Shown: positions 1 to 7,535 of the stretch, one piece after another | How the letters are laid out: each line of letters starts with the position of its first letter | Position numbering within the stretch: position 1 is the stretch's first letter | Assembly: GCA_963790965.1 (NCBI GenBank) | Contig: CAWBQO010000003.1 | Location: forward strand, 186,001 to 250,000 | DNA length: 64,000 nt | Direction: 5' to 3' | Source of the DNA: CAWBQO01 sp963790965 | Lineage (GTDB): Bacteria; Bacteroidota; Rhodothermia; Rhodothermales; DASSAV01 | Position numbers and translations under genes: made by a program | Notes under the pieces: generated by a model | What the model saw: only the letters and a program-made list of their open reading frames with translations | Databases searched by the model: none | Told to the model about the DNA's origin: nothing

Positions 1-861
1 CGAGGGATCTACCATGCCGCACCCGAGCACCTCCAGCCAGCGCCCGCCGCCGGGCAAGTCCGGATTGTCGCTCCAGATGTCCATTTCCGCGCTCGGTTCG
101 GTGAAGGGGAAAAAGCTCGGTCGGAAACGGATACGGACGTCTTCGCCGAAGAGCGTACGTGCGAAAAGGTGCAGCACCTGCTTCAGGTCGGCGAAGGACA
201 CGCCCTCGTCCACGTACAGCCCTTCGACCTGATGAAAGAGGCAGAAGCTCTTGTAGGAAATGGCCTCATTTCGGTAGACGCGGCCCGGCACGATGACGCG
301 AATGGGCGGGGCCTGCGTCTCCATGATGCGCACCTGCACCGGCGATGTATGGGTGCGGAGCAGCACGCCGCCTCCACTCTCTGTCGGCGCCTCCAGAAAG
401 AACGTGTCCTGCATGTCCCGCGCGGGGTGGTCCGGCGGAAAGTTGAGGGCCGAGAAATTGTGCCAGTCGTCCTCGATCTCAGGCCCTTCGGCGACGGAGA
501 AGCCCATGGACGAAAAGACGCGCTTGATCTCGTCGAGCGTTTGCGTCAAGGGATGCGTCGAGCCGGGTAGGGGGCGACGGCCCGGAAGTGTCAGGTCGAT
601 ACCCGCTTCCGCGCGTTCATCGGCACTTTCGAAGAGCGCCGTCGATTCTTCAATGCGGCGCTCTGCGAGGGCCTTAAGTTCGTTTACTGCTTGCCCAAAC
701 GCGCGACGCTCTTCCGGCGGAAGCGAACCCATGGTTTTGAACAGGTCCGTCAGGCGGCCGCTCTTGCGTCCGAGGTAGCGAACGCGAAATGCTTCGACGT
801 CGTCCGGGGAGCGAAATACTTCCGCCTCGATGTCGTGCTTGAGGGTATCGGTGGTTTCCAT
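1..861 (-). CDS. pheS: Phenylalanyl-tRNA synthetase alpha subunit, 3' end outside the window
   Basis: Catalytic alpha subunit of the alpha2beta2 phenylalanyl-tRNA synthetase, which charges tRNA-Phe in the cytoplasm. The frame is open from ATG at 861 to the window edge, giving 287 codons of a protein usually near 340 residues. It opens METTDTLKHDIEAEVF with the helical N-terminal region, followed by a class II core. The motif-2 region reads FRPSFFPFTEPSAEMD and is preceded by PGRVYRNEAISYKS. It is the last visible gene of infC-rpmI-rplT-pheS. The start codon lies only 15 bp after a terminator-like hairpin, and no Shine-Dalgarno sequence is evident. Family assignment is certain; only the C-terminus is missing. 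Confidence 0.97.
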   Translation of the reverse strand, partial: METTDTLKHDIEAEVFRSPDDVEAFRVRYLGRKSGRLTDLFKTMGSLPPEERRAFGQAVNELKALAERRIEESTALFESADERAEAGIDLTLPGRRPLPGSTHPLTQTLDEIKRVFSSMGFSVAEGPEIEDDWHNFSALNFPPDHPARDMQDTFFLEAPTESGGGVLLRTHTSPVQVRIMETQAPPIRVIVPGRVYRNEAISYKSFCLFHQVEGLYVDEGVSFADLKQVLHLFARTLFGEDVRIRFRPSFFPFTEPSAEMDIWSDNPDLPGGGRWLEVLGCGMVDPS

Positions 862-875
862 AGAGGGGCGGCTGC

Positions 876-913
876 AAAAAAAGTCCCGCACCTGTTCGAA
901 CAGGGGCGGGACT
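876..913 (-). terminator. Terminator/attenuator hairpin in front of pheS
   Basis: On the minus strand an 8-bp GC-rich stem AGTCCCGC/GCGGGACT closes a loop that contains the self-complementary TGTTCGAACA, and it runs straight into seven T residues. This is a textbook intrinsic terminator. It sits between rplT and pheS, within 15 bp of the pheS start. Because pheS has no other obvious promoter, the hairpin is more likely an attenuator than an operon end. Confidence 0.85.
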
Positions 914-954
914 TCAAGAGCGTGGAAGCTCTCCGTCTCGGTCAAAGCCCTGAT

Positions 955-1008
955 CTAACGGGATGAGGGGACCGTAAAGAACGATTCTAAGGCGGAGAGG
1001 CTGCGCAT
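955..1008 (-). CDS. Candidate pheM-like leader peptide (17 codons, tandem Phe)
   Basis: A short frame reads MRSLSALESFFTVPSSR and stops at TAG. Its ATG shares one base with the rplT stop (TGATG), so it could be translated by coupling from rplT. Codons 10 and 11 are adjacent Phe codons TTC TTT. The E. coli cluster has the same order, with the Phe-rich leader pheM between rplT and pheS. The leader bases at 993-999 (CTCTCCG on the minus strand) are perfectly complementary to a segment at 929-935. That segment can also pair with GCTCTT just before the terminator. Translation and regulation are inferred; only two Phe codons are present against five in pheM. Confidence 0.5.
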   Translation of the reverse strand: MRSLSALESFFTVPSSR

Positions 1009-1352
1009 CAGGAGACGTGCTTGACGACGCCGGCGAACGCCTGCGGGTCATTCATCGCCAGATCGGCGAGCACTTTCCGGTTGAGCGTTACGTCGTTTGA
1101 GCGGAGCGCGCCGATAAGGCGTGAGTAGCTCATCTCGTTCTGACGCGCACCGGCGTTGATACGGGCGATCCAGAGCCGGCGGAACTGCCGCTTGCGCGCA
1201 CGGCGGTCGCGGTACTGATAGGAGAGCGCGCGATCGACCGTGTGCTTGGCCGAGGTTAAAATCTTGCTGCGGCCGCCCCAATAACCCTTCGCCATGCCAA
1301 GAATCTTCTTGCGGCGGCGGCGGGAGGCGACACTATTCTTTGAACGGGGCAT
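1008..1352 (-). CDS. rplT: 50S ribosomal protein L20
   Basis: Primary rRNA-binding protein needed early in 50S assembly. The 114-residue product has the usual L20 length and hallmarks: the basic N-terminal extension MPRSKNSVASRRRRKKILG, then AKGYWGGRSK, the RDRRARKRQFRRLWI helix and a C-terminal domain with NRKVLADLA. It follows rpmI by 28 bp. In several bacteria L20 represses its own rpmI-rplT message, so the long leader before rpmI is the natural place to look for such control here. Confidence 0.98.
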   Translation of the reverse strand: MPRSKNSVASRRRRKKILGMAKGYWGGRSKILTSAKHTVDRALSYQYRDRRARKRQFRRLWIARINAGARQNEMSYSRLIGALRSNDVTLNRKVLADLAMNDPQAFAGVVKHVS

Positions 1353-1380
1353 GAGAGGTCCCTAATCGATCAATGGTTAA

Positions 1381-1575
1381 CTACCGGTTGAGGAGCCGGT
1401 TCATGCGGCCCTCGTCGGTCTGATGGACGAGCGTGTTCTTGCCCAAGTTGCGCTTGCGCTTCTTGGACTTCTTCGTCAGAATGTGGCTATGGTACGCCTT
1501 CTGGCGCTTCAGGCGGCCCGTTCCGGTTTTGGTAAACCGCTTCTTGGCACCGCTATTCGACTTCATCTTGGGCAT
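1381..1575 (-). CDS. rpmI: 50S ribosomal protein L35
   Basis: Small basic large-subunit protein. Starting at ATG 1575 gives MPKMKSNSGAKKRFTKTGTG, the standard L35 N-terminus, and 64 residues, the usual length. The frame extends upstream to another possible start, but those extra residues (MARNRKKGSI) are not part of the family. The sequence GGAAGAAGGGAAG just before 1575 could serve as ribosome binding site. It lies between infC and rplT in the conserved order. Confidence 0.97.
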   Translation of the reverse strand: MPKMKSNSGAKKRFTKTGTGRLKRQKAYHSHILTKKSKKRKRNLGKNTLVHQTDEGRMNRLLNR

Positions 1576-1794
1576 AATACTTCCCTTCTTCCTATTTCGC
1601 GCCACAATAGCGGCGAGGTGTTCGCTACAACAGAATGAGGTTCGCGACGTTCCGGAGAGCGCCTGCGACCAGGGCCGAGCAATAGCCTCTTAAAATACGC
1701 AGAACCGCCGCAAAAAGCAACTACGATGCACCGCGGCCAAGTGCTGCTCTCTGAATTTGTCGTGAAGCCCCGCCACGCCGGGCGGCACCGCGGC
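1576..1794 (-). other. 219-bp infC-rpmI spacer, possible L20 leader
   Basis: No gene seen. This spacer is long for a cluster whose other gaps are under 30 bp. On the minus strand it carries two copies of the 10-mer GCCGCGGTGC (1785-1794 and 1728-1737), a CCGCC/GGCGG mini-hairpin near the infC stop, and CGCC/GGCG close to the rpmI start. L20 autoregulation through an mRNA structure upstream of rpmI is known in other bacteria; whether this leader binds L20 is inference. Confidence 0.3.
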
Positions 1795-2313
1795 CTACTT
1801 GACCTTCTTGGAGGGTGCCAGGATCGCGGTCATACGCTTGCCTTCCATGCGAGGCGGCTGGTCGATCTTCGCCACGTCCTGCAGCTCCTCAATAAAGCGG
1901 CGCAGAAGATCCATGCCCTGATCCTGGTAGATGATGTCTCGGCCGCGGAACTGCACCCACGCCTTCACTTTGTCGCCGTCTTCCAGGAAGCCGCGCGCGT
2001 GCTTGGTTTTGAAATCGAAGTCGTGCGTGTCGGTCTGGGGGCGAAAGCGAATCTCCTTCAGCGACACGGTCGTCGCTTTCTTGCGCGCCTCTTTCTCTTT
2101 CTTCTGAACTTCGTAGCGATACTTGCCGAAGTCCATAATTTTGCAGACGGGCGGCGTGGCTTCGGGGGCAATCTCAACGAGGTCGAGTTCACGTTGCCGC
2201 GCGAGCGCGAGCGCATCATCGATGTCGTAGATGCCGTGACTGCCTTGCGGGTCAACAACGCGCACCGTGGGGGTGCGAATGTCCTCGTTTACTCGGACTC
2301 TGTTCGTAGCGAT
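1795..2313 (-). CDS. infC: Translation initiation factor IF-3 with a rare ATC start
   Basis: IF-3 binds the 30S subunit, keeps 50S off and proofreads the start codon. The conserved N-terminal segment RVNEDIRTPTVRVVDPQG is encoded upstream of the first GTG (2265), so the GTG start would truncate it. Reading back in frame, a TAA at 2320-2322 leaves room only for a start at ATC 2313 (ATC GCT ACG AAC AGA), giving 172 residues, the normal IF-3 length. Unusual AUU/AUC/AUA starts are a known IF-3 autoregulation device. The C-terminal domain has FRPQTDTHDFDFK and ends with DQPPRMEGKRMTAILAPSKK. AGG lies about 10 bp upstream of ATC. Confidence 0.93.
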   Translation of the reverse strand: MATNRVRVNEDIRTPTVRVVDPQGSHGIYDIDDALALARQRELDLVEIAPEATPPVCKIMDFGKYRYEVQKKEKEARKKATTVSLKEIRFRPQTDTHDFDFKTKHARGFLEDGDKVKAWVQFRGRDIIYQDQGMDLLRRFIEELQDVAKIDQPPRMEGKRMTAILAPSKKVK

Positions 2314-2417
2314 GGTTTCTTACCTGTGTAGTTTGTACGATGCGAAGAGGTTTACTTGCTTTCGCGCGCAATAAAGCCGATTAAACACCTTTCGGGCGGC
2401 GGAAGGTTCCGCCGGAT

Positions 2418-3920
2418 TCAGGCGCGCGCGGGTTCCTTGGCGTCCGAGCGGTTGCGAAGCGCCTTGAGGAGCCGGTCATGCAAACCGCCGAATCCGCCGT
2501 TGCTCATGATGAGGGCGGTGTCGCCGGGGCGCAGTTCATTTTGAAGGTGTGGCAGCAGTTCGTCGGCACCTGGAAACGAGTAGGCGGGAATGCCCCGGAG
2601 GGAGATATTGCGAATGACCGTTTCCGTATTGAGCAGGTCGTCCTCATCATCGTTGTGGCGCAGCGGCGGTGCGCTGATAAAAACCACGGAAGCCTGCTCG
2701 AACGATTCGGCATAGGCGTCTTCAAAAACCTTTCGGCGGCTGGAGTTGGACCGCGGCTCAAACACAGCAACGAGCCTCCGCTCGGGCCACCGCTCCGCAA
2801 CCGCACGAATCGTTTCGCGGACGGCCGTCGGGTGATGCGCGAAGTCGTCGATCACGATGACGCCGTCCTCTTCGCCCCGAATCTCCTGACGGCGCTTCAG
2901 GCCATAGAACGAGGCGAAAGCCGCCGCAATCTCTTCCGGCGAGATGCCTTCGGAGAGTGCTATCGTACAAACTGCCAGCGCATTTCGCAGATTGTGACGG
3001 CCGCTCATGGGAAGAAACATGGAGCCGAGGTTCTGCCCGTCCACTTCCAGGGTAAACGTCTGCCCGCCGCTCACGCGCTTCACGTCGATGGCCGTCACAT
3101 GGTCGTCCTCCCCTTCGATGCCGTAGTAGCGAACGGTGGCTTCGGCCTGCGCTTCGAGCGCGCGCACTTCGTGGTCGTCGCCGTAGAGCGCCACCACGCC
3201 CTCTGGTGCTACGGTCGTGGTAAAGGTGCGAAAGGCCTCGCGGTAATCGTCCCAGTCCCGGTAGATGTCCGCATGGTCGAACTCCATGGACGTAATGATG
3301 GCGCTGGTCGGATGATAATGAAGGAATTTGGGCCGTTTATCAAAGTACGCGCTGTCGTACTCATCGCCTTCGATGATGAAGTAGTCGTTTGCGCCGGCGT
3401 CGTAAGAGATGTTGCCGTTGAGCATAACCCCGCCGACGAGAAAGCCCGGCTCTCTGCCTGCGTGCCGAAACACGTGAACGAGCAAGCCCGTCGTGGTCGT
3501 CTTTCCGTGCGTACCGGCAACAACGAGCGTCCGCCGATCCCGCATGAAGAAGTGCGCGAGGGCCTCCGGGAGCGAGAGTTGCGGAAGTCGATTTTCCCGG
3601 GCGTAGGCAGCCTCTACGTGGCGCGGCGTACAGGCATTGCCCACCACAACGAGGTCTGGCGCGGGGTCCAGATGGGCCGCGTCGTAGCCTTCGTGAATGG
3701 CAATACCCATCTCGACCAGGCGCGTGCTCATGGGCGGGTATGCGGCCTCGTCGCTACCACTCACTTCGTAGCCTGCCTGCTGCAGAAGCCCTGCCAGCGA
3801 ACCCATGCCCGTTCCGCAGATGCCGATCAGATAGACCGTCCGGATCTCGTCTGACGGTGGAATCGCCACGCGCTCAAACATGCGAAGGTCGGCGTCGGGG
3901 AGTTCATTCAGGCTTTTCAT
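2418..3920 (-). CDS. mpl: Mpl: UDP-MurNAc tripeptide ligase (peptidoglycan recycling)
   Basis: Mur-ligase family protein that joins recycled L-Ala-gamma-D-Glu-meso-Dap to UDP-MurNAc. It has the N-terminal Rossmann motif LIGICGTGMGSLAGLL, the ATP loop GTHGKTTTTG, and the Mpl-type segment IEGDEYDSAYFDKRPKF followed by MEFDHADIY. The C-terminal domain contains DDFAHHPTAV and FEPRSNSSRR. Start at ATG 3920 gives 500 residues; an upstream extension (MLLPLPDLVSART) is possible but not conserved. MurC is the main alternative, but the EYDSAYFDK stretch and the length favour Mpl. A GGCGGAA/TTCCGCC palindrome lies just past its end. Confidence 0.85.
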   Translation of the reverse strand: MKSLNELPDADLRMFERVAIPPSDEIRTVYLIGICGTGMGSLAGLLQQAGYEVSGSDEAAYPPMSTRLVEMGIAIHEGYDAAHLDPAPDLVVVGNACTPRHVEAAYARENRLPQLSLPEALAHFFMRDRRTLVVAGTHGKTTTTGLLVHVFRHAGREPGFLVGGVMLNGNISYDAGANDYFIIEGDEYDSAYFDKRPKFLHYHPTSAIITSMEFDHADIYRDWDDYREAFRTFTTTVAPEGVVALYGDDHEVRALEAQAEATVRYYGIEGEDDHVTAIDVKRVSGGQTFTLEVDGQNLGSMFLPMSGRHNLRNALAVCTIALSEGISPEEIAAAFASFYGLKRRQEIRGEEDGVIVIDDFAHHPTAVRETIRAVAERWPERRLVAVFEPRSNSSRRKVFEDAYAESFEQASVVFISAPPLRHNDDEDDLLNTETVIRNISLRGIPAYSFPGADELLPHLQNELRPGDTALIMSNGGFGGLHDRLLKALRNRSDAKEPARA

Positions 3921-4050
3921 CGTACGGGCAGAGACGAGATCGGGGAGGGGCAGAAGCACGTAGAAGTTACGCAGCCGAAGAGCCGGTGTTTGCGGGCGCT
4001 GCGTAACAATTCAGCGAACCTCAAAGCGAGGTCTTTACCCTGTTCAGCCA

Positions 4051-5547
4051 CTATGGCAAAGCGGTCAGGGCGGGAAGCGTCGTGCTGAAGAAGGAACCGG
4101 TGATTTCGTAGAGGCCTGGTATGAATCCGAGCACGAGGATCAGGACAACGCACAGCACGATCACGCCGGCCGATAGGGCCGGAACGTCGAACGGGGCGTT
4201 GCGCGCATCCGCCGCATCAGGCTCTTCTTCCGGGGTGCGCATCCACATGACCCAGAGAACGCGCAGGTAGTAGGCCGCAGACACGGCGCTTGCCAGCACG
4301 CCCACAATGACCAGCCAAGTATAACCGGCCTGTACAGCCGGGGCAAACACGGCCAGCTTTCCGAAGAACCCTGCCATCGGAGGGAAGCCCGCCAGGCTGA
4401 ACATGAACACGACCATGGCCACACCCAAGAGTGGCCTGCGGTAACCGACCCCGGCAAGCGAGTTCATCGACTGCAGGCGGCCCTCGTGGTCGTCCCATTC
4501 AAGCAGCGCAATTACGCCGAACGCGCCAATGTTCATCACCGAATAGATGAGCAGGTAGATGAGCGCCCCTCGATAACCGGCCGCCGTTCCAGCTGCTATG
4601 CCGACGAGAATGTATCCGGCATGAGCGATGGAAGAGTACGCCAGCATACGCTTGACATTCCGCTGCGCCAGCGCAACGACGTTGCCGAGGATCATCGTGA
4701 GCGTCGCGACGACGGCGATCACGAGCTGCCACCGCTCCGGCGGGAGCACCGAATAAAGGATCAAGATCAGCGCGGCAAAGGCGGACGCCTTCGACGCGGT
4801 CGACATATAGCCGGTCAGCGGTGTTGGTGCGCCCTGGTAAACGTCCGGCGTCCACATGTGGAACGGAACGGCGCTGACCTTAAAAAAGAAGCCGACGAAT
4901 AGCAGCGCCGCTCCTGCCCAGAAGAGGAGGTACAGGTTCGATATGGCCAGTCCGGCAGCCATGCCATCGAGGTACATCGTTCCGGTTGCGGCGTAGAGAA
5001 GTGCGATGCCGTAGAGAAAGAAGCCGGTCGAGAATGCGCCGAGCAAAAAGTACTTGAGCGCGCTCTCCACCGCGCCGTCGTCTTTGCGTACAAGACCCGT
5101 TAAAATGTACAGGCAGATAGACATGGTTTCCAGTCCGACAAAGACGGATACCAGGTTGTTTGACGTGCCCAGCAGGATCATGCCGGTTGCGGAGAAGAGC
5201 AGCAGCGCGTAAACCTCGCCGTAGCCATGCCGGATTCGGTCGAGGTAGGGCATGGAAAGTAGCACCGTCAGCAGACCGCTGAGCAGGATGATCATGTTTA
5301 CGAACGCCGCAAATCCGCCCGTCCGGATCATGCCCGAAAAAGAGACGCCCGTTTCCATGCCGAGCCGGGTGCCTTCCCAGACCAGCGCGAGGGCGAACAC
5401 TATGGCCGCAAACCACGGAATGCCTTTAGAATCGTTCTTGAACGAATCCCAGAGCACGATGACAATGCCGGCAACGGCCGTCAGAACAAGGGACAGGCCG
5501 CCGATGAGGTCGCTCGGGAGCGCGTCAAAGACCAGAGAGTAATCCAT
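4051..5547 (-). CDS. nuoN: NADH-quinone oxidoreductase subunit N
   Basis: Antiporter-like membrane subunit of complex I that carries one of the proton channels. The 498-residue protein has about 14 hydrophobic segments and the family core: KYFLLGAFSTGFFLYG, VSAVPFHMWTPDVYQGAPTP, and KRMLAYSSIAHAGYILVG with the key Lys. It is the last gene of nuoJ-K-L-M-nhaD-pcd-nuoN. It is 56 bp from pcd, with a tandem duplication in the gap. Assignment as N rather than M rests on length and on the position after M and L. Confidence 0.96.
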   Translation of the reverse strand: MDYSLVFDALPSDLIGGLSLVLTAVAGIVIVLWDSFKNDSKGIPWFAAIVFALALVWEGTRLGMETGVSFSGMIRTGGFAAFVNMIILLSGLLTVLLSMPYLDRIRHGYGEVYALLLFSATGMILLGTSNNLVSVFVGLETMSICLYILTGLVRKDDGAVESALKYFLLGAFSTGFFLYGIALLYAATGTMYLDGMAAGLAISNLYLLFWAGAALLFVGFFFKVSAVPFHMWTPDVYQGAPTPLTGYMSTASKASAFAALILILYSVLPPERWQLVIAVVATLTMILGNVVALAQRNVKRMLAYSSIAHAGYILVGIAAGTAAGYRGALIYLLIYSVMNIGAFGVIALLEWDDHEGRLQSMNSLAGVGYRRPLLGVAMVVFMFSLAGFPPMAGFFGKLAVFAPAVQAGYTWLVIVGVLASAVSAAYYLRVLWVMWMRTPEEEPDAADARNAPFDVPALSAGVIVLCVVLILVLGFIPGLYEITGSFFSTTLPALTALP

Positions 5548-5577
5548 CAGTTGTGATCAGGGATTGAGGCGGACAAA

Positions 5578-5615
5578 GCCGGTGCTATACCCAGGAGCCG
5601 GTGCTATACCCATGA
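5578..5615. repeat. 19-bp tandem duplication spanning the pcd stop codon
   Basis: Two adjacent copies, GCCGGTGCTATACCCAGGA (5578-5596) and GCCGGTGCTATACCCATGA (5597-5615), differ at two positions near the end. The second copy contains the last codons and the TAG stop of pcd, so the first copy is a duplicated gene end lying in the pcd-nuoN spacer. It looks like slipped-strand duplication. Confidence 0.85.
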
Positions 5616-5900
5616 AAAAGAATCAATTGCCCGCGCCAGCTTGACGTCCAGGTCCGTCACCCGGTCACCGGCGTCATGCGTCGTCAAAGCGACCGTCACG
5701 CGGTTATATACATTCGTCAACTCCGGGTGGTGGTTCATCTCTTCCGCGTAGAAAGAGAGCCGCACGATAAAGCTGATCGCCGCGCGAAAGTCGCTGAACG
5801 TGAAGGTGCGAACCAGACGTTCATTCCCGTACGCCCACTCCGGCAGCCCTTCGAGGGCGGACTGGATCGCATCATTGGACAAAGGCTCTGTCGCGGACAT
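5604..5900 (-). CDS. Pterin-4a-carbinolamine dehydratase-like protein
   Basis: Small cytoplasmic enzyme of the PCD/DCoH family, which dehydrates 4a-hydroxy-tetrahydropterin. At 98 residues it is full length and has the family signature: EEMNHHPELTNVYNRVTVAL, then THDAGDRVTDLD. It sits 10 bp downstream of nhaD and 56 bp upstream of nuoN, inside the complex I membrane-arm cluster. The same association has been reported in Rhodothermus marinus. No aromatic amino acid hydroxylase is visible nearby, so its substrate here is uncertain; a role linked to complex I or molybdopterin is speculation. Confidence 0.9.
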   Translation of the reverse strand: MSATEPLSNDAIQSALEGLPEWAYGNERLVRTFTFSDFRAAISFIVRLSFYAEEMNHHPELTNVYNRVTVALTTHDAGDRVTDLDVKLARAIDSFSWV

Positions 5901-5910
5901 AGTTCGTGCC

Positions 5911-7479
5911 TCAGGCGATAGAAAGCACCCAGCCGCTATAGAACACGAGCCAGATGATAAAATAGGTCGGCAGAAGAATCGGTACGGAATACTTGACGAT
6001 GTAGGTCACGAAGGAGGGCGTCTCGATGCCGTTGCCTTCCGCGATGGCCTTCACCATGAAGTTAGGCGCATTGCCGATGTACGTCAGCGCGCCAAAGAAG
6101 ACGGCTCCAACAGAGATCGCCTGCAGGAAGTGCCACGAGTTCGGATGCGCCAGGTGCGGCAGCGCCATGCTGACCACATCGGCCGGGACGTTCACGTCGA
6201 GACCAAACTTGCCCATCGCCGCGGCGAGGAAGTTGAGGTAGGTCGGCGCGTTGTCGAGCACGCCGGAAAGGAAGCCCGTCGCCCAGTAGAACATGCCCAC
6301 GGTAAGCGAATCGGCGTGATCGGCCGCGAACAGGCTGATGAGCTGCAGCGCGGGCACCATGCACAGGAAGATGCCGAGGAAGAGCCAGCCCACCTCCTTG
6401 ATTGGCTCAAAGGTAAACTCGTTCTTCTCCATTGCCGTTTTGTTAGCCGTGAAGTAGGCCAGCGCCGCCACGACGAACATAACGATCTCGCGAATGCCTA
6501 CAGGCAGGTGCGCCAGTTCGCGGAGGTCCGGGACAATGCCCGGAAAAACATTGGGATCGATGAACACGGACGCCACGATGAGGGCGACCCAGAAGAAATT
6601 GTGCATCCCGATGATGCTGATCGTCTTTTCCCCGGGCGTCGGGTCGGGGCCGACGGCTTTGTTGCGCACGTCGAAAACGTAGAAGATCCCGAGCAGTATC
6701 GCTGTCGCGGGGAGCCAGATATACCAGACGTGCTCGAGCGTCCAGAAGAAGGGCACGCCTCGCAGAAAACCGAGGAATAGCGGCGGATCGCCGATGGGCG
6801 TGAGCGCGCCCCCAACGTTGGCCACGAGGAAGATGAAGAACACGACGTGGTAAGGCTGAATGCGTCCTTCATTCAGCCGAAGGTAGCTGCGGATGAAGAG
6901 CATCGCCGCGCCGGTCGTGGCAATCAGGTTCGCAATGAGCGACGCAACGAAGAGCAAGGCCACGTTCGTCAGCGGTCGGCCTTTCGCGTTGATCTTCAGG
7001 TAAATGCCACTCGCCGCTATGAAGAGCGAAGCCACAAGCGCGATGAAGGAGAGGTATTCCTCGACTGAGTGCAGAATGGGCGTGAAGCCGTCCAGCACAA
7101 AGATGTAATAGAGCGCGACGAATAGTCCGAGAGCGACAGAGTACTTCGGGTAATGATGGTGCCAGTGGTGCGGGTAGAAGAGCGGACCGGTCGCGATCAT
7201 AAGGAGAATGATGACGAAGGGAAGCACCATCCAGGGCGGCGGTGTTTTGCCGTGGTGGGCACCCTCTGCACTCTCTTCCTCGGCGGTCAGCGCTTCGTCG
7301 AGATCGCCATTCGCCTGCGCGTGCTCCTGCGGTGCAATGGCCTCTACGTTTTGCACGCTCGCGCCGCGCGGTGTCTCTTGGGCAGAAGCGGGGAGCGCGC
7401 TGAAGCCGGCTGCCCCCAACAACATGAGCAGCGCCACCACGCGAAGCGAAAGAGCGAGAGGAGAGGTCGGTCGGATCAT
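5911..7479 (-). CDS. nhaD: NhaD-type Na+/H+ antiporter
   Basis: Inner-membrane sodium/proton exchanger of the ion-transporter superfamily, 522 residues. The N-terminus (about 1-33) is hydrophobic and ends ALPASAQ, resembling a signal peptide. An acidic stretch about 60-75 and a His-rich HHWHHHYPKY loop follow, then about 11-12 membrane segments. NhaD signatures are TGAAMLFIRSYLRLN, VGGALTPIGDPPLFLGFL, SGVLDNAPTYLNF and TYIGNAPNFMVKAI. It lies between nuoM (56 bp) and pcd (10 bp), so it is co-transcribed with complex I. It may exchange Na+ against the proton gradient that complex I builds. The position matches that reported for R. marinus. Confidence 0.94.
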   Translation of the reverse strand: MIRPTSPLALSLRVVALLMLLGAAGFSALPASAQETPRGASVQNVEAIAPQEHAQANGDLDEALTAEEESAEGAHHGKTPPPWMVLPFVIILLMIATGPLFYPHHWHHHYPKYSVALGLFVALYYIFVLDGFTPILHSVEEYLSFIALVASLFIAASGIYLKINAKGRPLTNVALLFVASLIANLIATTGAAMLFIRSYLRLNEGRIQPYHVVFFIFLVANVGGALTPIGDPPLFLGFLRGVPFFWTLEHVWYIWLPATAILLGIFYVFDVRNKAVGPDPTPGEKTISIIGMHNFFWVALIVASVFIDPNVFPGIVPDLRELAHLPVGIREIVMFVVAALAYFTANKTAMEKNEFTFEPIKEVGWLFLGIFLCMVPALQLISLFAADHADSLTVGMFYWATGFLSGVLDNAPTYLNFLAAAMGKFGLDVNVPADVVSMALPHLAHPNSWHFLQAISVGAVFFGALTYIGNAPNFMVKAIAEGNGIETPSFVTYIVKYSVPILLPTYFIIWLVFYSGWVLSIA

Positions 7480-7535
7480 GCGGTAGCCTTTAGGAAACTG
7501 AGATCGCCGGGCAGGAGGCGAGTGGAAAAGAAAGA

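Noticed and set aside
861..1010. T-box riboswitch before pheS
   Set aside because: No T-box core sequence or specifier-type stem I was found; the spacer fits a peptide leader better.
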